Of a DNA stretch of 64,000 nt, positions 36,450-45,191 are shown piece by piece (position 1 is the first letter of the stretch; each line of letters starts with the position of its first letter). The position numbers and the translations under genes are program-made. Under the pieces are notes generated by a model. That model saw nothing but the letters and a program-made list of their open reading frames with translations. It had not been told where the DNA came from and did not search any database. The stretch is from contig VGXO01000004.1 of assembly GCA_016873275.1 (NCBI GenBank), forward strand, positions 44,275-108,274, given 5' to 3'. Source of the DNA: Phycisphaerae bacterium (GTDB lineage Bacteria > Planctomycetota > Phycisphaerae > Phycisphaerales > SM1A02).

Positions 36450-37565
36450 TCACGGCGCCGGCTCGGCGAGCATCGTCTCGACGAGCGGCGCGACCGCGTC
36501 GGACTTGATGCCCGCGGCGCGGACGACGCCGGCGCGGTCGATCACCACCGTCGCCGGCAGGTAGCGCACGCCGAAGGCATGCAGGGTGCTCCCGCGCGGC
36601 GGCGGGTCGCCCTCCGCCGCGCCGCCGACCGCGCCATCCACGGCGGCGTCGTAGGCGGCGTCGATCGCCGCGGGCGCCACGATCCCGGCGGCGTCGAGCA
36701 TCGACCTCGCGGAGGTCGCGTCGGTGCCGGAATCGAAGACCACGATCACCGCGACGCCCTGCGGGGCGAGGTCCTTGGCGATCGACGCGAGGCGACCGAG
36801 CTCCCGCATGAAGAGCGAGCCGTTGGTGGTGGTGAAGTGGACGACGACCGGCATCCCCGCGAGCGAGCCCGGAGGATCGCCGAGCCAGGACGCGGCGCGG
36901 ATCTCCGGCGCCTTCGCGCCCTCGATCGCCCGGAGCGAGCGAGGTCGCCTCGTCCCGCCGAGGGACCGCTCGGCGCCGCCGTCGCCCGACTCGCTCGCGG
37001 CGGGAGCGTCCTCGGCGAGGAGCGCCTTCACGACGTCGGCGACGCGGTTGGGCACGAGCCCCGCGGCGCGGACGATGCCCGCGCGGTCGATGACGACGTA
37101 GGTCGGCCAGAACTGCACGGCGAACGCCCGGGCGGAGGGCCCGCCGTTCTTGTCCTTCGCGACGGCGTAGTTGATCTTCCGGTCCTTCACGACCTGCGGG
37201 GCGTCGTTCCAGCCGGCGTTCGAGTCGTGGATGCCGAGGAAGACGAGCCCCTCCTCGCCGTGCGCCTTGACGAGCTCGACGTTCTCGGGGATCGCCTGCA
37301 TGCAGGGACCGCACCAGGTTGCCCAGAAGTCGACGACGACCACCTTGCCGCGGAGGTCGGCGATCCGCGTCGCGGATCCGATCCAGTTCTCGACCTCGAG
37401 CTCCGGCGATGGCTTCCCCTCGAGCGCCTTGAGAGGCGCGGGGCGGTTGGTGCCCTCGAAGAACCACTCGTCGGGAAAGGGGGGCGGCGCCGCGAGGGCG
37501 GAGGCGGCGAGGAGCGCCGCGAAGGCGCCCGCGAGGGGGAGCGGTCGGTCGAGGAGGCGGTTCAT
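36450..37565 (-). CDS. Exported double-thioredoxin-fold (TlpA-like) protein
   Basis: A 371-residue protein with a signal peptide (LAGAFAALLAASALA) and two tandem TlpA/thioredoxin-like domains. Domain 1 (about 50-185) has the active site FWATWCGPCMQAIPE and the cis-Pro-like YVVIDRAGIVRAAG. Domain 2 (about 215-365) keeps the fold landmarks (VVHFTTTNGS, YLPATVVIDRAGVVRAAG) but the CxxC is replaced by TTNGS, so it should be redox-dead. It may bind substrate or regulate domain 1. It is divergent from repeat array 1, whose left edge is 75 nt before its start codon. Confidence 0.88.
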   Translation of the reverse strand: MNRLLDRPLPLAGAFAALLAASALAAPPPFPDEWFFEGTNRPAPLKALEGKPSPELEVENWIGSATRIADLRGKVVVVDFWATWCGPCMQAIPENVELVKAHGEEGLVFLGIHDSNAGWNDAPQVVKDRKINYAVAKDKNGGPSARAFAVQFWPTYVVIDRAGIVRAAGLVPNRVADVVKALLAEDAPAASESGDGGAERSLGGTRRPRSLRAIEGAKAPEIRAASWLGDPPGSLAGMPVVVHFTTTNGSLFMRELGRLASIAKDLAPQGVAVIVVFDSGTDATSARSMLDAAGIVAPAAIDAAYDAAVDGAVGGAAEGDPPPRGSTLHAFGVRYLPATVVIDRAGVVRAAGIKSDAVAPLVETMLAEPAP

Positions 37566-38074
37566 CGCTCCATTGAACCGGGAATCGCGGGCGCGGTGTC
37601 GGGGATTCCGGAGAGTTCCTTGGGGCGGCGCGGGGCGATCGCAGGCGCGGGGTTCGGGTGCCGTGCTTCGGCAGGCGTGCGTGACTCTGGAAGCCCGTGC
37701 TTCGTCAGGCATCCACCCGTCACTGCAGCGCTTCGCCGACCCAGTTGTCCACCGGGTCCACTGGGTCCACCGGGTCCACGTCCACCGACCCGAAGTCCCA
37801 TGACGACGGAAGGCGGCCGCCGCGCGAGCCTGTGCGACGGAAGGCGTGCGTGGCTTCCGACACGGCGCCTGCGGTCGCAGGCGCTGGGTTCGGGTGCTGG
37901 TGCTTCGGGAGTCTCGCGAGGCTTCGGACACGGCGCGGGCGGCCGCCTGGCCGACCGTCGAGGTGCGCACACGGGCGTGGCCTGTGGACCCAGTGGACCC
38001 TGTGGACCCAGTGGAGGTGGACGGCGTGTGGACGGTGGACGTTGGTGCGGGCGTCTCGCGAGAGTCCGGACACG

Positions 38075-38094
38075 GCGCCTGCGGCCGCAGGCGC
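38075..38094. repeat. 20-bp perfect palindrome at B-element right edge
   Basis: GCGCCTGCGGCCGCAGGCGC reads the same on both strands. The same palindrome recurs at 38731-38750 and 43873-43892, and a one-base variant near 43256. It sits at a fixed place after each B core and could cruciform or be a protein site. Confidence 0.85.
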
Positions 38095-38340
38095 TGGGTT
38101 CGGTTGCCGTGCTTCGGCAGGCGTGCGTGACTCTGGAAGCCCGTGCTGCGTCAGGCAACCGCCCGTCACTGCAGCGCTTCGCCGACCCAGTTGTCCACCG
38201 GGTCCACTGGGTCCACCGGGTCCACGTCCACCGATTCAAAGTCCCATGACGACGGAAGGCGCCCGCCGCGCGAGCCTGTGCGACGGAAGGCGTGCGTGAC
38301 TTCGGACACGGCATCCGCGGCCACAGGCGCTGGGTTCGGG

Positions 38341-38760
38341 TGCTGGTGCTTCGGGAGTCTCGCGAGGCTCTGGACACGGCGCGGGCGGCCGCTTGGCCGA
38401 CCGTCGAGGTGCGCATACGGGCGTGGCCTGTGGACCCAGTGGACCCTGTGGACCCAGTGGAGGTGGACGGCGTGTGGACGGTGGACGTTGGTGCGCTCGT
38501 CTCGCGAGAGTCCGGACGCGGCGCCTTCGGTCGCAGGCGCTGGGTTCGGGTGCTGGTGCTTCGGGAGTCTCGCGAGGCTCTGGACACGGCGCGGGCGGCC
38601 GCTTGGCCGACCGTCGAGGTGCGCATACGGGCGTGGCCTGTGGACCCAGTGGACCCTGTGGACCCAGTGGAGGTGGACGGCGTGTGGACGGTGGACGTTG
38701 GTGCGCACGTCTCGCGAGAGTCCGGACACGGCGCCTGCGGCCGCAGGCGCTGGGTTCGGG
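38341..38760 (+). repeat. 210-bp B-element tandem duplication
   Basis: 38341-38550 and 38551-38760 are near-identical direct copies (for example CCGTCGAGGTGCGCATACGG at 38401 and 38611). Differences are a few substitutions. Both copies share GCATACGG where all other B elements read GCACACGG, so this is a recent local duplication within array 1. Confidence 0.95.
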
Positions 38761-39249
38761 TGCCGTGCTTCGGAAGGCTTGCGTGACTCCCAATGCCCGT
38801 GCTTCGTCAGGCATCCGCCCGTCACTGCAGCGCTTCGCCCACCCAGTTGTCCACCGGGTCCACTGGGTCCACCGGGTCCACGTCCACCGATCCGAAGTCC
38901 CATGACGACGGAAGGCATCCGCCCCGCGAGCCTGTGCGACGGAAGGTGTCCGTGACTCCGGAAGCCCGTGCTTCGTCAGGCATCCGCCCGTCACTGCAGC
39001 GCTTCGCCGACCCAGTTGTCCACCGGGTCCACTGGGTCCACCGGGTCCACGTCCACCGACCCGAAGTCCCATGACGACGGAAGGCGCCCGCCGCGCGAGG
39101 CTGTGCGACGGAAGGCCTGTGTGACTCCGGAAGCCCGTTCTTCGGGAAGCATCCATCATCCAGGTGCAGCGCTTCGCCCACCCAGTTGTCCACCGGGTCC
39201 ACGTCCACCGATCCGAAGTCCCATGACGACGGAAGGCGGCCGCCGCGCC

Positions 39250-41097
39250 TCAGCCCTTGGCCGCCTCGAGCGCCGCCCAGCGCTCGTAGAGCGTCCGGAC
39301 CCGCTGCTGGGCGGTCGCGAGCGCGGCGAAGATCTCGCCCGCCTGGGCGTGGTCGGCAAGCACGGCGGGCGAGGCGGACTGCTGCTCGAGCCGCGCGACC
39401 TCCTCCTCCGCCGCGAGGATCGTCGCCTCCATCGAGTCGTACTCCCGCTGGTCCTTGTAGGAGAGCTTGCGCTTGCCGCCGCGCGGCTCGCTCGAGTCGC
39501 GGGGAGCGGTCGCGGCGTTGGTCGAAGTGTTGGTCGAGTTGTTGGTCGAGGATGGAGGCGCCGCGGCGCTCGCCGCCGCGTCGCGGGCCCGCGCCCACTG
39601 CGCGATCGTCGCGAAGCGGCGCGCCCCCGACGGATCGATCCCGATGAACTCCGTCGCCACCCGCTCGAGCATGAAGCGGTCGTGGGTCACGAGGACGATC
39701 GCGCCGGGGAACTCGAGGAGCGACTGCTCGAGCACCTCGAGCGAGGGGATGTCGAGGTCGTTCGTCGGCTCGTCGAGCAGCAGCAGGTCCGCCGGTCGAA
39801 GCATGAGGTCCGCGACGAGGACCCGCGCCTGCTCGCCGCCCGAGAGCCGACCGACCGGCGTCGGCAGCTGCTTGACGTCGAAGAGGAAGCGCCGCGCCCA
39901 GCCGCTGACGTGAATCGCGCGACCCTGGAAGTCGACGTGATCCCCGACCGGGCAGAGCGCCTCGTGCAGGGTCTTGGTGGGGTCGAGGCTCGCGCGCTGC
40001 TGGCTGAAGACGACCGTCCGCAGCCCGCTCGCCCGCTCGACGCGACCCTCGTCGGGCGCGAGCTCGCCGGCGATGATCCGAAGAAGGGTGGTCTTCCCCG
40101 CGCCGTTCGGTCCGAGCAGCCCGAGCCGCTCGCGAGGCGAGAGCTCGAGCTCGAGGTCGGCGAAGAGCCGCCGCCCGCCCATCGACTTCCCGACGCCCTC
40201 GAGCGAGACGAGGCGCCGGGTGCGGCGATCGGTCGACTGGAACTCGATCGCGGCGGTCGCCTCCGGCGCCTTGAGCCGATGCTCGCGGTCGGCGAGCTCG
40301 CGGCGCCGGTCGGCGGCGGCGTCGATCGAGCTCTGCGTGCGGGTGCGTCGCGCCTGGATGCCCTGGCGGAGCCAGGCGTCGTCGCGGCGGACCTCGTTCG
40401 CGAGCGACGCCACCGCGGACTCCTCGGCGGCGAGGAACTCCGCGCGGCGGCGCAGGAACTCGGAGTAGTTTCCCTTCGCCTCGAGCGTGCCGCCGGGATA
40501 CGCCGCGGAGAGCTCGATCACCCGACCCGCCACCTCCTCGAGGAAGCGCCGGTCATGGGTGACGACGATCACCGCGAGGCTCGCGCGGAGGAGGACCTCC
40601 TGCAGCCACCGCACGCCCTCGAGGTCGAGGTGGTTGGTGGGCTCGTCGAGGAGGAGGAGCTCCGGCTCGGTCGCGAGCGCCCGCGCGATCGAGAGCCGCT
40701 TGCGCCAGCCTCCGCTGAGCGACGCGGTCGGCTGGTCGAGGTCGGCGAAGCCGAGCCGCGTGAGCACCGACGCCGCCGCGACCTGCGGGTCCCTTGGTCG
40801 CTCGCCGAGCGGTCGGGCGAGCGCCTCCTCGAGCGCCGCCTCGCGGACGGTGGCGCCCTCGGGGAAGCGGTCCTCCTGCGGCACGCATGCCGTGCGAAGC
40901 CCGCGGCGGCGGGTGATCTCGCCCTCGTCGGACTCCTCGAGTCCCGCGATCATCCGAAGGAGCGTGGACTTGCCGCCGCCGTTGGGTCCGATGAGCCCGA
41001 TCCGGTCTCCCTCCTCGACGTGGAGGCACACGCCCTCGAAGAGGGTGCGCTGAGGCAGCGCGCGGGCGAGTCGTCGGGCGGAGAGGAGGGTCGCCAT
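39250..41097 (-). CDS. ABC-F family ATPase (Uup-like)
   Basis: A 615-residue protein with two ABC domains and no membrane segments. Walker A motifs are LIGPNGGGKST and LLGPNGAGKTT; ABC signatures LSGGWRKRL and LSGGEQARV; Walker B LLLDEPTNHLD and LLLDEPTNDLD. A linker and a C-terminal coiled coil (YKDQREYDSMEATILAAEEE) match Uup. ABC-F proteins act at the ribosome or on DNA-repair intermediates. A short Ser/Thr/Asn linker before the coiled coil comes from a 12-bp DNA microrepeat. The array-1 repeat ends 2 nt before its stop codon. Confidence 0.93.
   Translation of the reverse strand: MATLLSARRLARALPQRTLFEGVCLHVEEGDRIGLIGPNGGGKSTLLRMIAGLEESDEGEITRRRGLRTACVPQEDRFPEGATVREAALEEALARPLGERPRDPQVAAASVLTRLGFADLDQPTASLSGGWRKRLSIARALATEPELLLLDEPTNHLDLEGVRWLQEVLLRASLAVIVVTHDRRFLEEVAGRVIELSAAYPGGTLEAKGNYSEFLRRRAEFLAAEESAVASLANEVRRDDAWLRQGIQARRTRTQSSIDAAADRRRELADREHRLKAPEATAAIEFQSTDRRTRRLVSLEGVGKSMGGRRLFADLELELSPRERLGLLGPNGAGKTTLLRIIAGELAPDEGRVERASGLRTVVFSQQRASLDPTKTLHEALCPVGDHVDFQGRAIHVSGWARRFLFDVKQLPTPVGRLSGGEQARVLVADLMLRPADLLLLDEPTNDLDIPSLEVLEQSLLEFPGAIVLVTHDRFMLERVATEFIGIDPSGARRFATIAQWARARDAAASAAAPPSSTNNSTNTSTNAATAPRDSSEPRGGKRKLSYKDQREYDSMEATILAAEEEVARLEQQSASPAVLADHAQAGEIFAALATAQQRVRTLYERWAALEAAKG
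39516..39551 (-). repeat. 12-bp in-frame microrepeat in ABC-F linker
   Basis: Three copies of GTTGGTCGA plus a variable triplet encode the STNTSTN-type linker between the second ABC domain and the C-terminal coiled coil. Confidence 0.75.
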
Positions 41098-41226
41098 GGA
41101 TGCTCGGAGCGGTCGGGATGATCGCGCGAGGGACTCCGCGCGGGCGCGATCGTAGCGGGCGCTTGCGCGCCGCCGGATCGAGCGGTCGGGTGGAGGGAGC
41201 TCCGTGAGGACGCCCGCGCGGTCGGC

Positions 41227-42747
41227 TCAGCGCGCCTGCATCGCCCTCGACTTGTCGAAGGGACGCCACGCGGTGCGGCGACCCCCTCGCGGGTTCGCCG
41301 GCTTCGCCGCCGACGCGCTCGGCGCCGTCGATCGATGCTCGGGCGGACGCGAGTCGTGCTTCGCCTCGGCGGGTCGACCGTTCTTCGGCGGACGACCGCC
41401 GCCGCGGCGACCTCCGCCGCGCGGACCGCCGCCGCGACCGGAGGACCGCTCGGGGCGCTCCTCGCGGCTCGGCTCGGCGGGCTTCGGCGGACGGGGGAGG
41501 GACGAGGGCAGCTCGCCGCGGGGGATCTCGAGGCGGATCGTCCGCTCGATGTCCCGCAGCAGGCCTCGCTCCGTCTCGTCGCAGAAGGAGATCGCGATCC
41601 CCGAGGCGCCGGCGCGGGCGGTGCGACCGATGCGGTGCACGTACGCCTCCGGCTCCATCGGGAGGTCGAAGTTGAAGACGTGGGTGATGCCGTCGATGTC
41701 GAGCCCGCGCGCCGCGATGTCGGTGGCGACGAGGATCGGCGATCGACCGCTGCGGAACGCCTCGAGCGCCTTCAGCCGCTGACCCTGCGAGCGGTTGCCG
41801 TGGATCGCCTCGGAGCCGATCGACGCGGCGCGAAGCTGCTTCGCGAGGCGGTCGGCGCCGTGCTTGGTGCGGGTGAAGATTAGCGCCCGATCGATCGGCT
41901 CGACGTCGAAGAGGTGGAGGAGCAGCGCGAGCTTCGACGCCTTCTGGACGTGGATGAGCCGCTGCGCGATGCGCTCGACGGTGGTCGCGGCGGGGGCGAC
42001 GGAGACCTTGGTGGGCGAGTCGAGGAGCTGCTCGGCGAGCCGCTCGATCTCCCGCGGCATCGTCGCGGAGAAGAGCATGGTGCGCCGCTTCACCGGCAGG
42101 GCGCCGACGATCCGGCGGATCGGCTCGATGAAGCCCATGTCGAGCATGCGGTCCGCCTCGTCGAGGACGAACTGGTCGATCCCGCGGAGGTCGACGAGCC
42201 GCTGCTCCATCAGGTCGATGAGGCGACCCGGCGTGGCGACGAGGACGTCGACGCCGCGGCGGATCGCGTCGACCTGCGGACCCTGACCCACGCCGCCGAA
42301 GATGACGGCGCCCCGGATCGGCGTGCGACGGCCATAGGTGGCGAAGCTCTGACCGATCTGCGCGGCGAGCTCGCGGGTGGGGGAGAGGACGAGGACGCTC
42401 GGCCGCCGACCGGGCTGCGGGCGGGCGTCCGCGGGAAGCCTCGCGAGCAGCGCGTGCAGGATCGGCAGCGCGAACGCCGCGGTCTTGCCGGTGCCCGTCT
42501 GGGCGATGCCGAGGATGTCATGACCCTCGAGCGCGGGCGGGATCGCCTTCGCCTGGATCGGCGTCGGGTCCTGGTAGCCCTCGGCGGCGATCGCCTCGAG
42601 GAGGCGCGGATGGAGTGCAAGGGAGGTGAAGCCCGTCGCCGAGGCGGCGGGCACGGTGGGAGCGATGGTGGTCTGCACGAGAACGAGGAACCTTCCGGGC
42701 GGCGGCAGGGATCGGATCCCGCCGCCCGATTGCATCGACCGGCTCAT
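41227..42747 (-). CDS. DEAD-box RNA helicase, RhlE-like
   Basis: A 506-residue helicase with Q motif (GYQDPTPIQAKAIP), motif I AQTGTGKT, PTRELAAQ, TPGRLIDL, DEAD in VLDEADRMLDMGF, SATMP, ALIFTRTKHG, ATDIAARGLDIDGI and HRIGRTARAG. The C-terminal 110 residues are Arg/Gly/Pro-rich, as in RhlE, and should bind RNA non-specifically. The start is uncertain: ATG 42747, GTG 42768 and GTG 42678 (with GGAAGG upstream) are all in frame. The ATG lies in the loop of a hairpin (42735-42756). Array 2 begins about 220 nt 5' of it. Confidence 0.9.
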   Translation of the reverse strand: MSRSMQSGGGIRSLPPPGRFLVLVQTTIAPTVPAASATGFTSLALHPRLLEAIAAEGYQDPTPIQAKAIPPALEGHDILGIAQTGTGKTAAFALPILHALLARLPADARPQPGRRPSVLVLSPTRELAAQIGQSFATYGRRTPIRGAVIFGGVGQGPQVDAIRRGVDVLVATPGRLIDLMEQRLVDLRGIDQFVLDEADRMLDMGFIEPIRRIVGALPVKRRTMLFSATMPREIERLAEQLLDSPTKVSVAPAATTVERIAQRLIHVQKASKLALLLHLFDVEPIDRALIFTRTKHGADRLAKQLRAASIGSEAIHGNRSQGQRLKALEAFRSGRSPILVATDIAARGLDIDGITHVFNFDLPMEPEAYVHRIGRTARAGASGIAISFCDETERGLLRDIERTIRLEIPRGELPSSLPRPPKPAEPSREERPERSSGRGGGPRGGGRRGGGRPPKNGRPAEAKHDSRPPEHRSTAPSASAAKPANPRGGRRTAWRPFDKSRAMQAR

Positions 42748-42756
42748 GCCGGTCGA
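42735..42756 (-). promoter_or_regulatory. Hairpin over the helicase start region
   Basis: CGACCGGC and GCCGGTCG flank a 4-nt loop TCAT, with one more T-A pair outside, giving a 9-bp stem. On the minus strand the loop reads ATGA and contains the candidate start codon. Such a structure could hide the start at low helicase activity; this is inference. Confidence 0.5.
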
Positions 42757-42990
42757 GGGCGGTTGCACGTGTCCAGGTACCGGGGGTGGGGTCTGGTCCT
42801 TCAGGACCGAGACGCCGGTTGGAACGGAACTGCCGAGGCACCCGCGGAGCCGCGTCCGATGCGGTCACCGCGTCGCCGGCGGAGTCCCAGAACGCGTCGA
42901 GCGTCGATCGCCCGACCTGAGGTCACCGGCTGGTTGGGCGGAGCATAGGCGAGGCGGAGGAGAAAGGCGAATCGAGAATCGCGTGTGGTC

Positions 42991-44413
42991 GCAGGCGCGG
43001 GGTTCGGGTGCTGGTGCTTCGGGAGTCTCGCGAGGCGTCGGACACGGCGCGGGCGGGCGCAGGCGCGTGTTCGGGGGCTGGTGCTTCGGGAGTCTCGCGA
43101 GGCTTCGGAGACGGCGCGGGCGGCCGCCTGGCCGACCGTCGAGGTGCGCACACGGGCGTGGCCTGTGGACCCAGTGGACCCTGTGGACCCAGTGGAGGTG
43201 GACGGCGTGTGGACGGTGGACGTTGGTGCGGCAGGCTGGCGACGCTCGGACACGGCGCCTGCGGCCGCAGGAGCTGGATTCGGTTGCCGTGCTTCGGAAG
43301 GCGTGCGTGACTCCCAATGCCCGTGCTTCGGAAGGGATCCATCATCCAGGTGCAGCGCTTCGCCGACCCAGTTGTCCACCGGGTCCACTGGGTCCACCGG
43401 GTCCACGTCCACCGATTCAAAGTCCCACGACGACGGAAGGCGTCCGCCGCGCGAGCCTGTGCTACGGAAGGCGTGCGTGACTCCGGAAGCCCGTGCGTCG
43501 GAAGGCGTCCATCATCCGTGGTGCAGCGCTTCGCCCACCCAGTTGTCCACCGGGTCCACTGGGTCCACCGGGTCCACGTCCACCGATTCAAGGTCCCATG
43601 ACGACGGAAGGCGGCCGCCGCGCGAGCCTGTGCGACGGAAGGCGTGCGTGGCTTCGGACGCGGCGCGTTCGGCCACAGGCGCTGGGTTCGGGTGCTGGTG
43701 CTTCGGGAGTCTCGCGAGGCTTCGGACACGGCGCGGGCGGCCGCCTGGCCGACCGTCGAGGTGCGCACACGGGCGTGGCCTGTGGACCCAGTGGACCCTG
43801 TGGACCCAGTGGAGGTGGACGGCGTGTGGACGGTGGACGTTGGTGCGGGCGTCTCGCGAGAGTCCGGACACGGCGCCTGCGGCCGCAGGCGCTGGGTTCG
43901 GTTGCCGCGCTACGACAGGCGTGCGTGACTCCGGAAGCCCGTGCTTCGTCAGGCATCCGCCCGTCACCGCAGCGCTTCGCCCACCCAGTTGTCCACCGGG
44001 TCCACTGGGTCCACCGGGTCCACGTCCACCGATCCGAAGTCCCATGACGACGGAAGGCGCCCGCCCCGCGAGGCTGTGCTACGGAAGGTGTCCGCGACTC
44101 CGGCAGCCCGTTCTTCGGGGAGCATCCATCATCCAGGTGCAGCGCTTCGCCCACCCAGTTGTCCACCGGGTCCACTGGGTCCACCGGGTCCACGTCCACC
44201 GATTCAAAGTCCCATGACGACGGAAGGCGGCCGCCGCGCGAGCCTGTGCGACGGAAGGTGTCCGCGACTCCGGAAGCCCGTGCTTCGTCAGGCATCCGCG
44301 CGTCACTGCAGCGCTTCGCCCACCCAGTTGTCCACCGGGTCCACTGGGTCCACCGGGTCCACGTCCACCGATTCAAAGTCCCATGACGACGGAAGGCGTC
44401 CGCCGCGCGAGCC
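42991..44413 (+). repeat. Modular A/B repeat array 2 (B A A B A A A)
   Basis: Same family as array 1. B cores at 43164 and 43781; A cores at 43368, 43539, 43985, 44155 and 44324. Spacings again are 204 (B to A), 242 (A to B), 446 (A to A across one B) and 169-171 (A to A). The left part, about 43000-43110, has a partial duplication of the GCTGGTGCTTCGGGAGTCTC stretch. The right edge GACGACGGAAGGCGTCCGCC ends about 60 nt before the four-helix-bundle gene. The flank 42769-42990 holds no gene. Confidence 0.95.
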
Positions 44414-44476
44414 CCCGGGCCCCGGAACTTCCGCCACTTGCAAGCCGCCGTCCTCGCGCGACGCGATGCTCCTTGC

Positions 44477-45088
44477 ATGTCGCGTCGCGCTTCCGAGGAC
44501 ATCCTGCGTCCACATGGCGGCTACCGCCGGTTGCTCACGTTTCGCGTCGCCCGGCTGATCTACGACGTCACGGTGCGCTTTTGCGAGCGATTCGTGCCGC
44601 GCGGGAGCCGCACTCACGACCAGATGGTCCAGGCGGCACGCTCCGGAGTGCAGAACATCGCCGAGGGGAGCAAGGCGGCGGGCACTTCGGCCCGCAGCGA
44701 GCTCAAGTTGACGGGCGTCGCGAGGGCGAGCCTGGAGGAACTTCGCCTCGACTACGAGGACTTCCTCCGCCACCGAGGTCGGTCGCCTTGGGAGCGAGAT
44801 GACGGCAGGGCGGGACGCCTCATCGAGAGCCGACCCTCGACCATCGATGACTTCGGTGCGTGGATCAAGCGGGTCAGGCATGAGACCTCGCCCCATGACG
44901 TCGCCGTCTGGGAGATCGCCGCGAACGGCTCGATCGTCCTCATCCGGGTGACCAGCGCCCTGCTTGCTCGCCAGATCGCCGCGCAACTCGCGTCCTTCGA
45001 GCGGGAGGGCGGCTTCAGCGAACGGCTGCATCGAGCGAGGACGCGGAGCAGCTCGTGGCATCCGAGCGCCGCATCGAGGCGAGCGTGA
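44477..45088 (+). CDS. Four-helix-bundle (S23/Avd-like) protein with suffix domain
   Basis: A 203-residue protein. Residues about 15-105 match the four-helix-bundle family known from 23S rRNA intervening-sequence proteins and Avd: YRRLLTFRVARLIYDVTVRF, QMVQAARSGVQNIAEGSKA and SELKLTGVARASLEELRLDY. A C-terminal helical suffix (about 140-190) fits the four-helix-bundle-suffix subgroup. These proteins bind nucleic acid; the free-standing ones have no known role. The ATG at 44477 is preferred over 44438. It is the only plus-strand gene between 39 and 49 kb and follows array 2 directly. Base composition is slightly less GC-rich than its neighbours (codons such as TTG, AAG TTG), which may hint at transfer. 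Confidence 0.75.
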   Translation: MSRRASEDILRPHGGYRRLLTFRVARLIYDVTVRFCERFVPRGSRTHDQMVQAARSGVQNIAEGSKAAGTSARSELKLTGVARASLEELRLDYEDFLRHRGRSPWERDDGRAGRLIESRPSTIDDFGAWIKRVRHETSPHDVAVWEIAANGSIVLIRVTSALLARQIAAQLASFEREGGFSERLHRARTRSSSWHPSAASRRA

Positions 45089-45191
45089 GGTCGGTCGTGG
45101 CACCGAGTCGACTGGTTCGCCGAGTCCGGTCACGTGCCGTCGCAACCCTCTGGTCCCGTCGCGCGACCTGCCTCGACGTCACCTCCCGAAC

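Larger units (their letters stand above)
37641..39247 (+). repeat. Modular A/B repeat array 1 (A B A B B A A A-short)
   Basis: This 1.6-kb gene-free stretch is built of two elements. A holds CCAGTTGTCCACCGGGTCC at 37741, 38187, 38843, 39012 and 39182 (last copy lacks the middle 9-bp units). B holds TGTGGACCCAGTGGACC at 37983, 38429 and 38639. Spacings repeat exactly: A to B 242, B to A 204, B to B 210, A to A 169-170 when no B is present. The array starts with the shared left edge GCAGGCGCGGGGTTCGGG and ends in the shared right edge GACGACGGAAGGCGGCCGCC just before the ABC-F stop codon. Open frames across it (Val-Asp-Pro or Ser-Thr-Gly repeats) are by-products of the 9-bp subrepeats. Confidence 0.95.

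Noticed and set aside
37641..44413. Long open frames with VDPVDPVDP, STGSTGSTG or WTRWTQWTRW repeats across arrays
   Set aside because: They appear in several frames on both strands, arise from 9-bp subrepeats without stop codons, have no constant start or ribosome site, and break wherever unit number changes. Treated as non-coding.
44477..45088. Diversity-generating retroelement suggested by the Avd-like protein
   Set aside because: No reverse transcriptase, template repeat or adenine-biased variable repeat is visible in the window.
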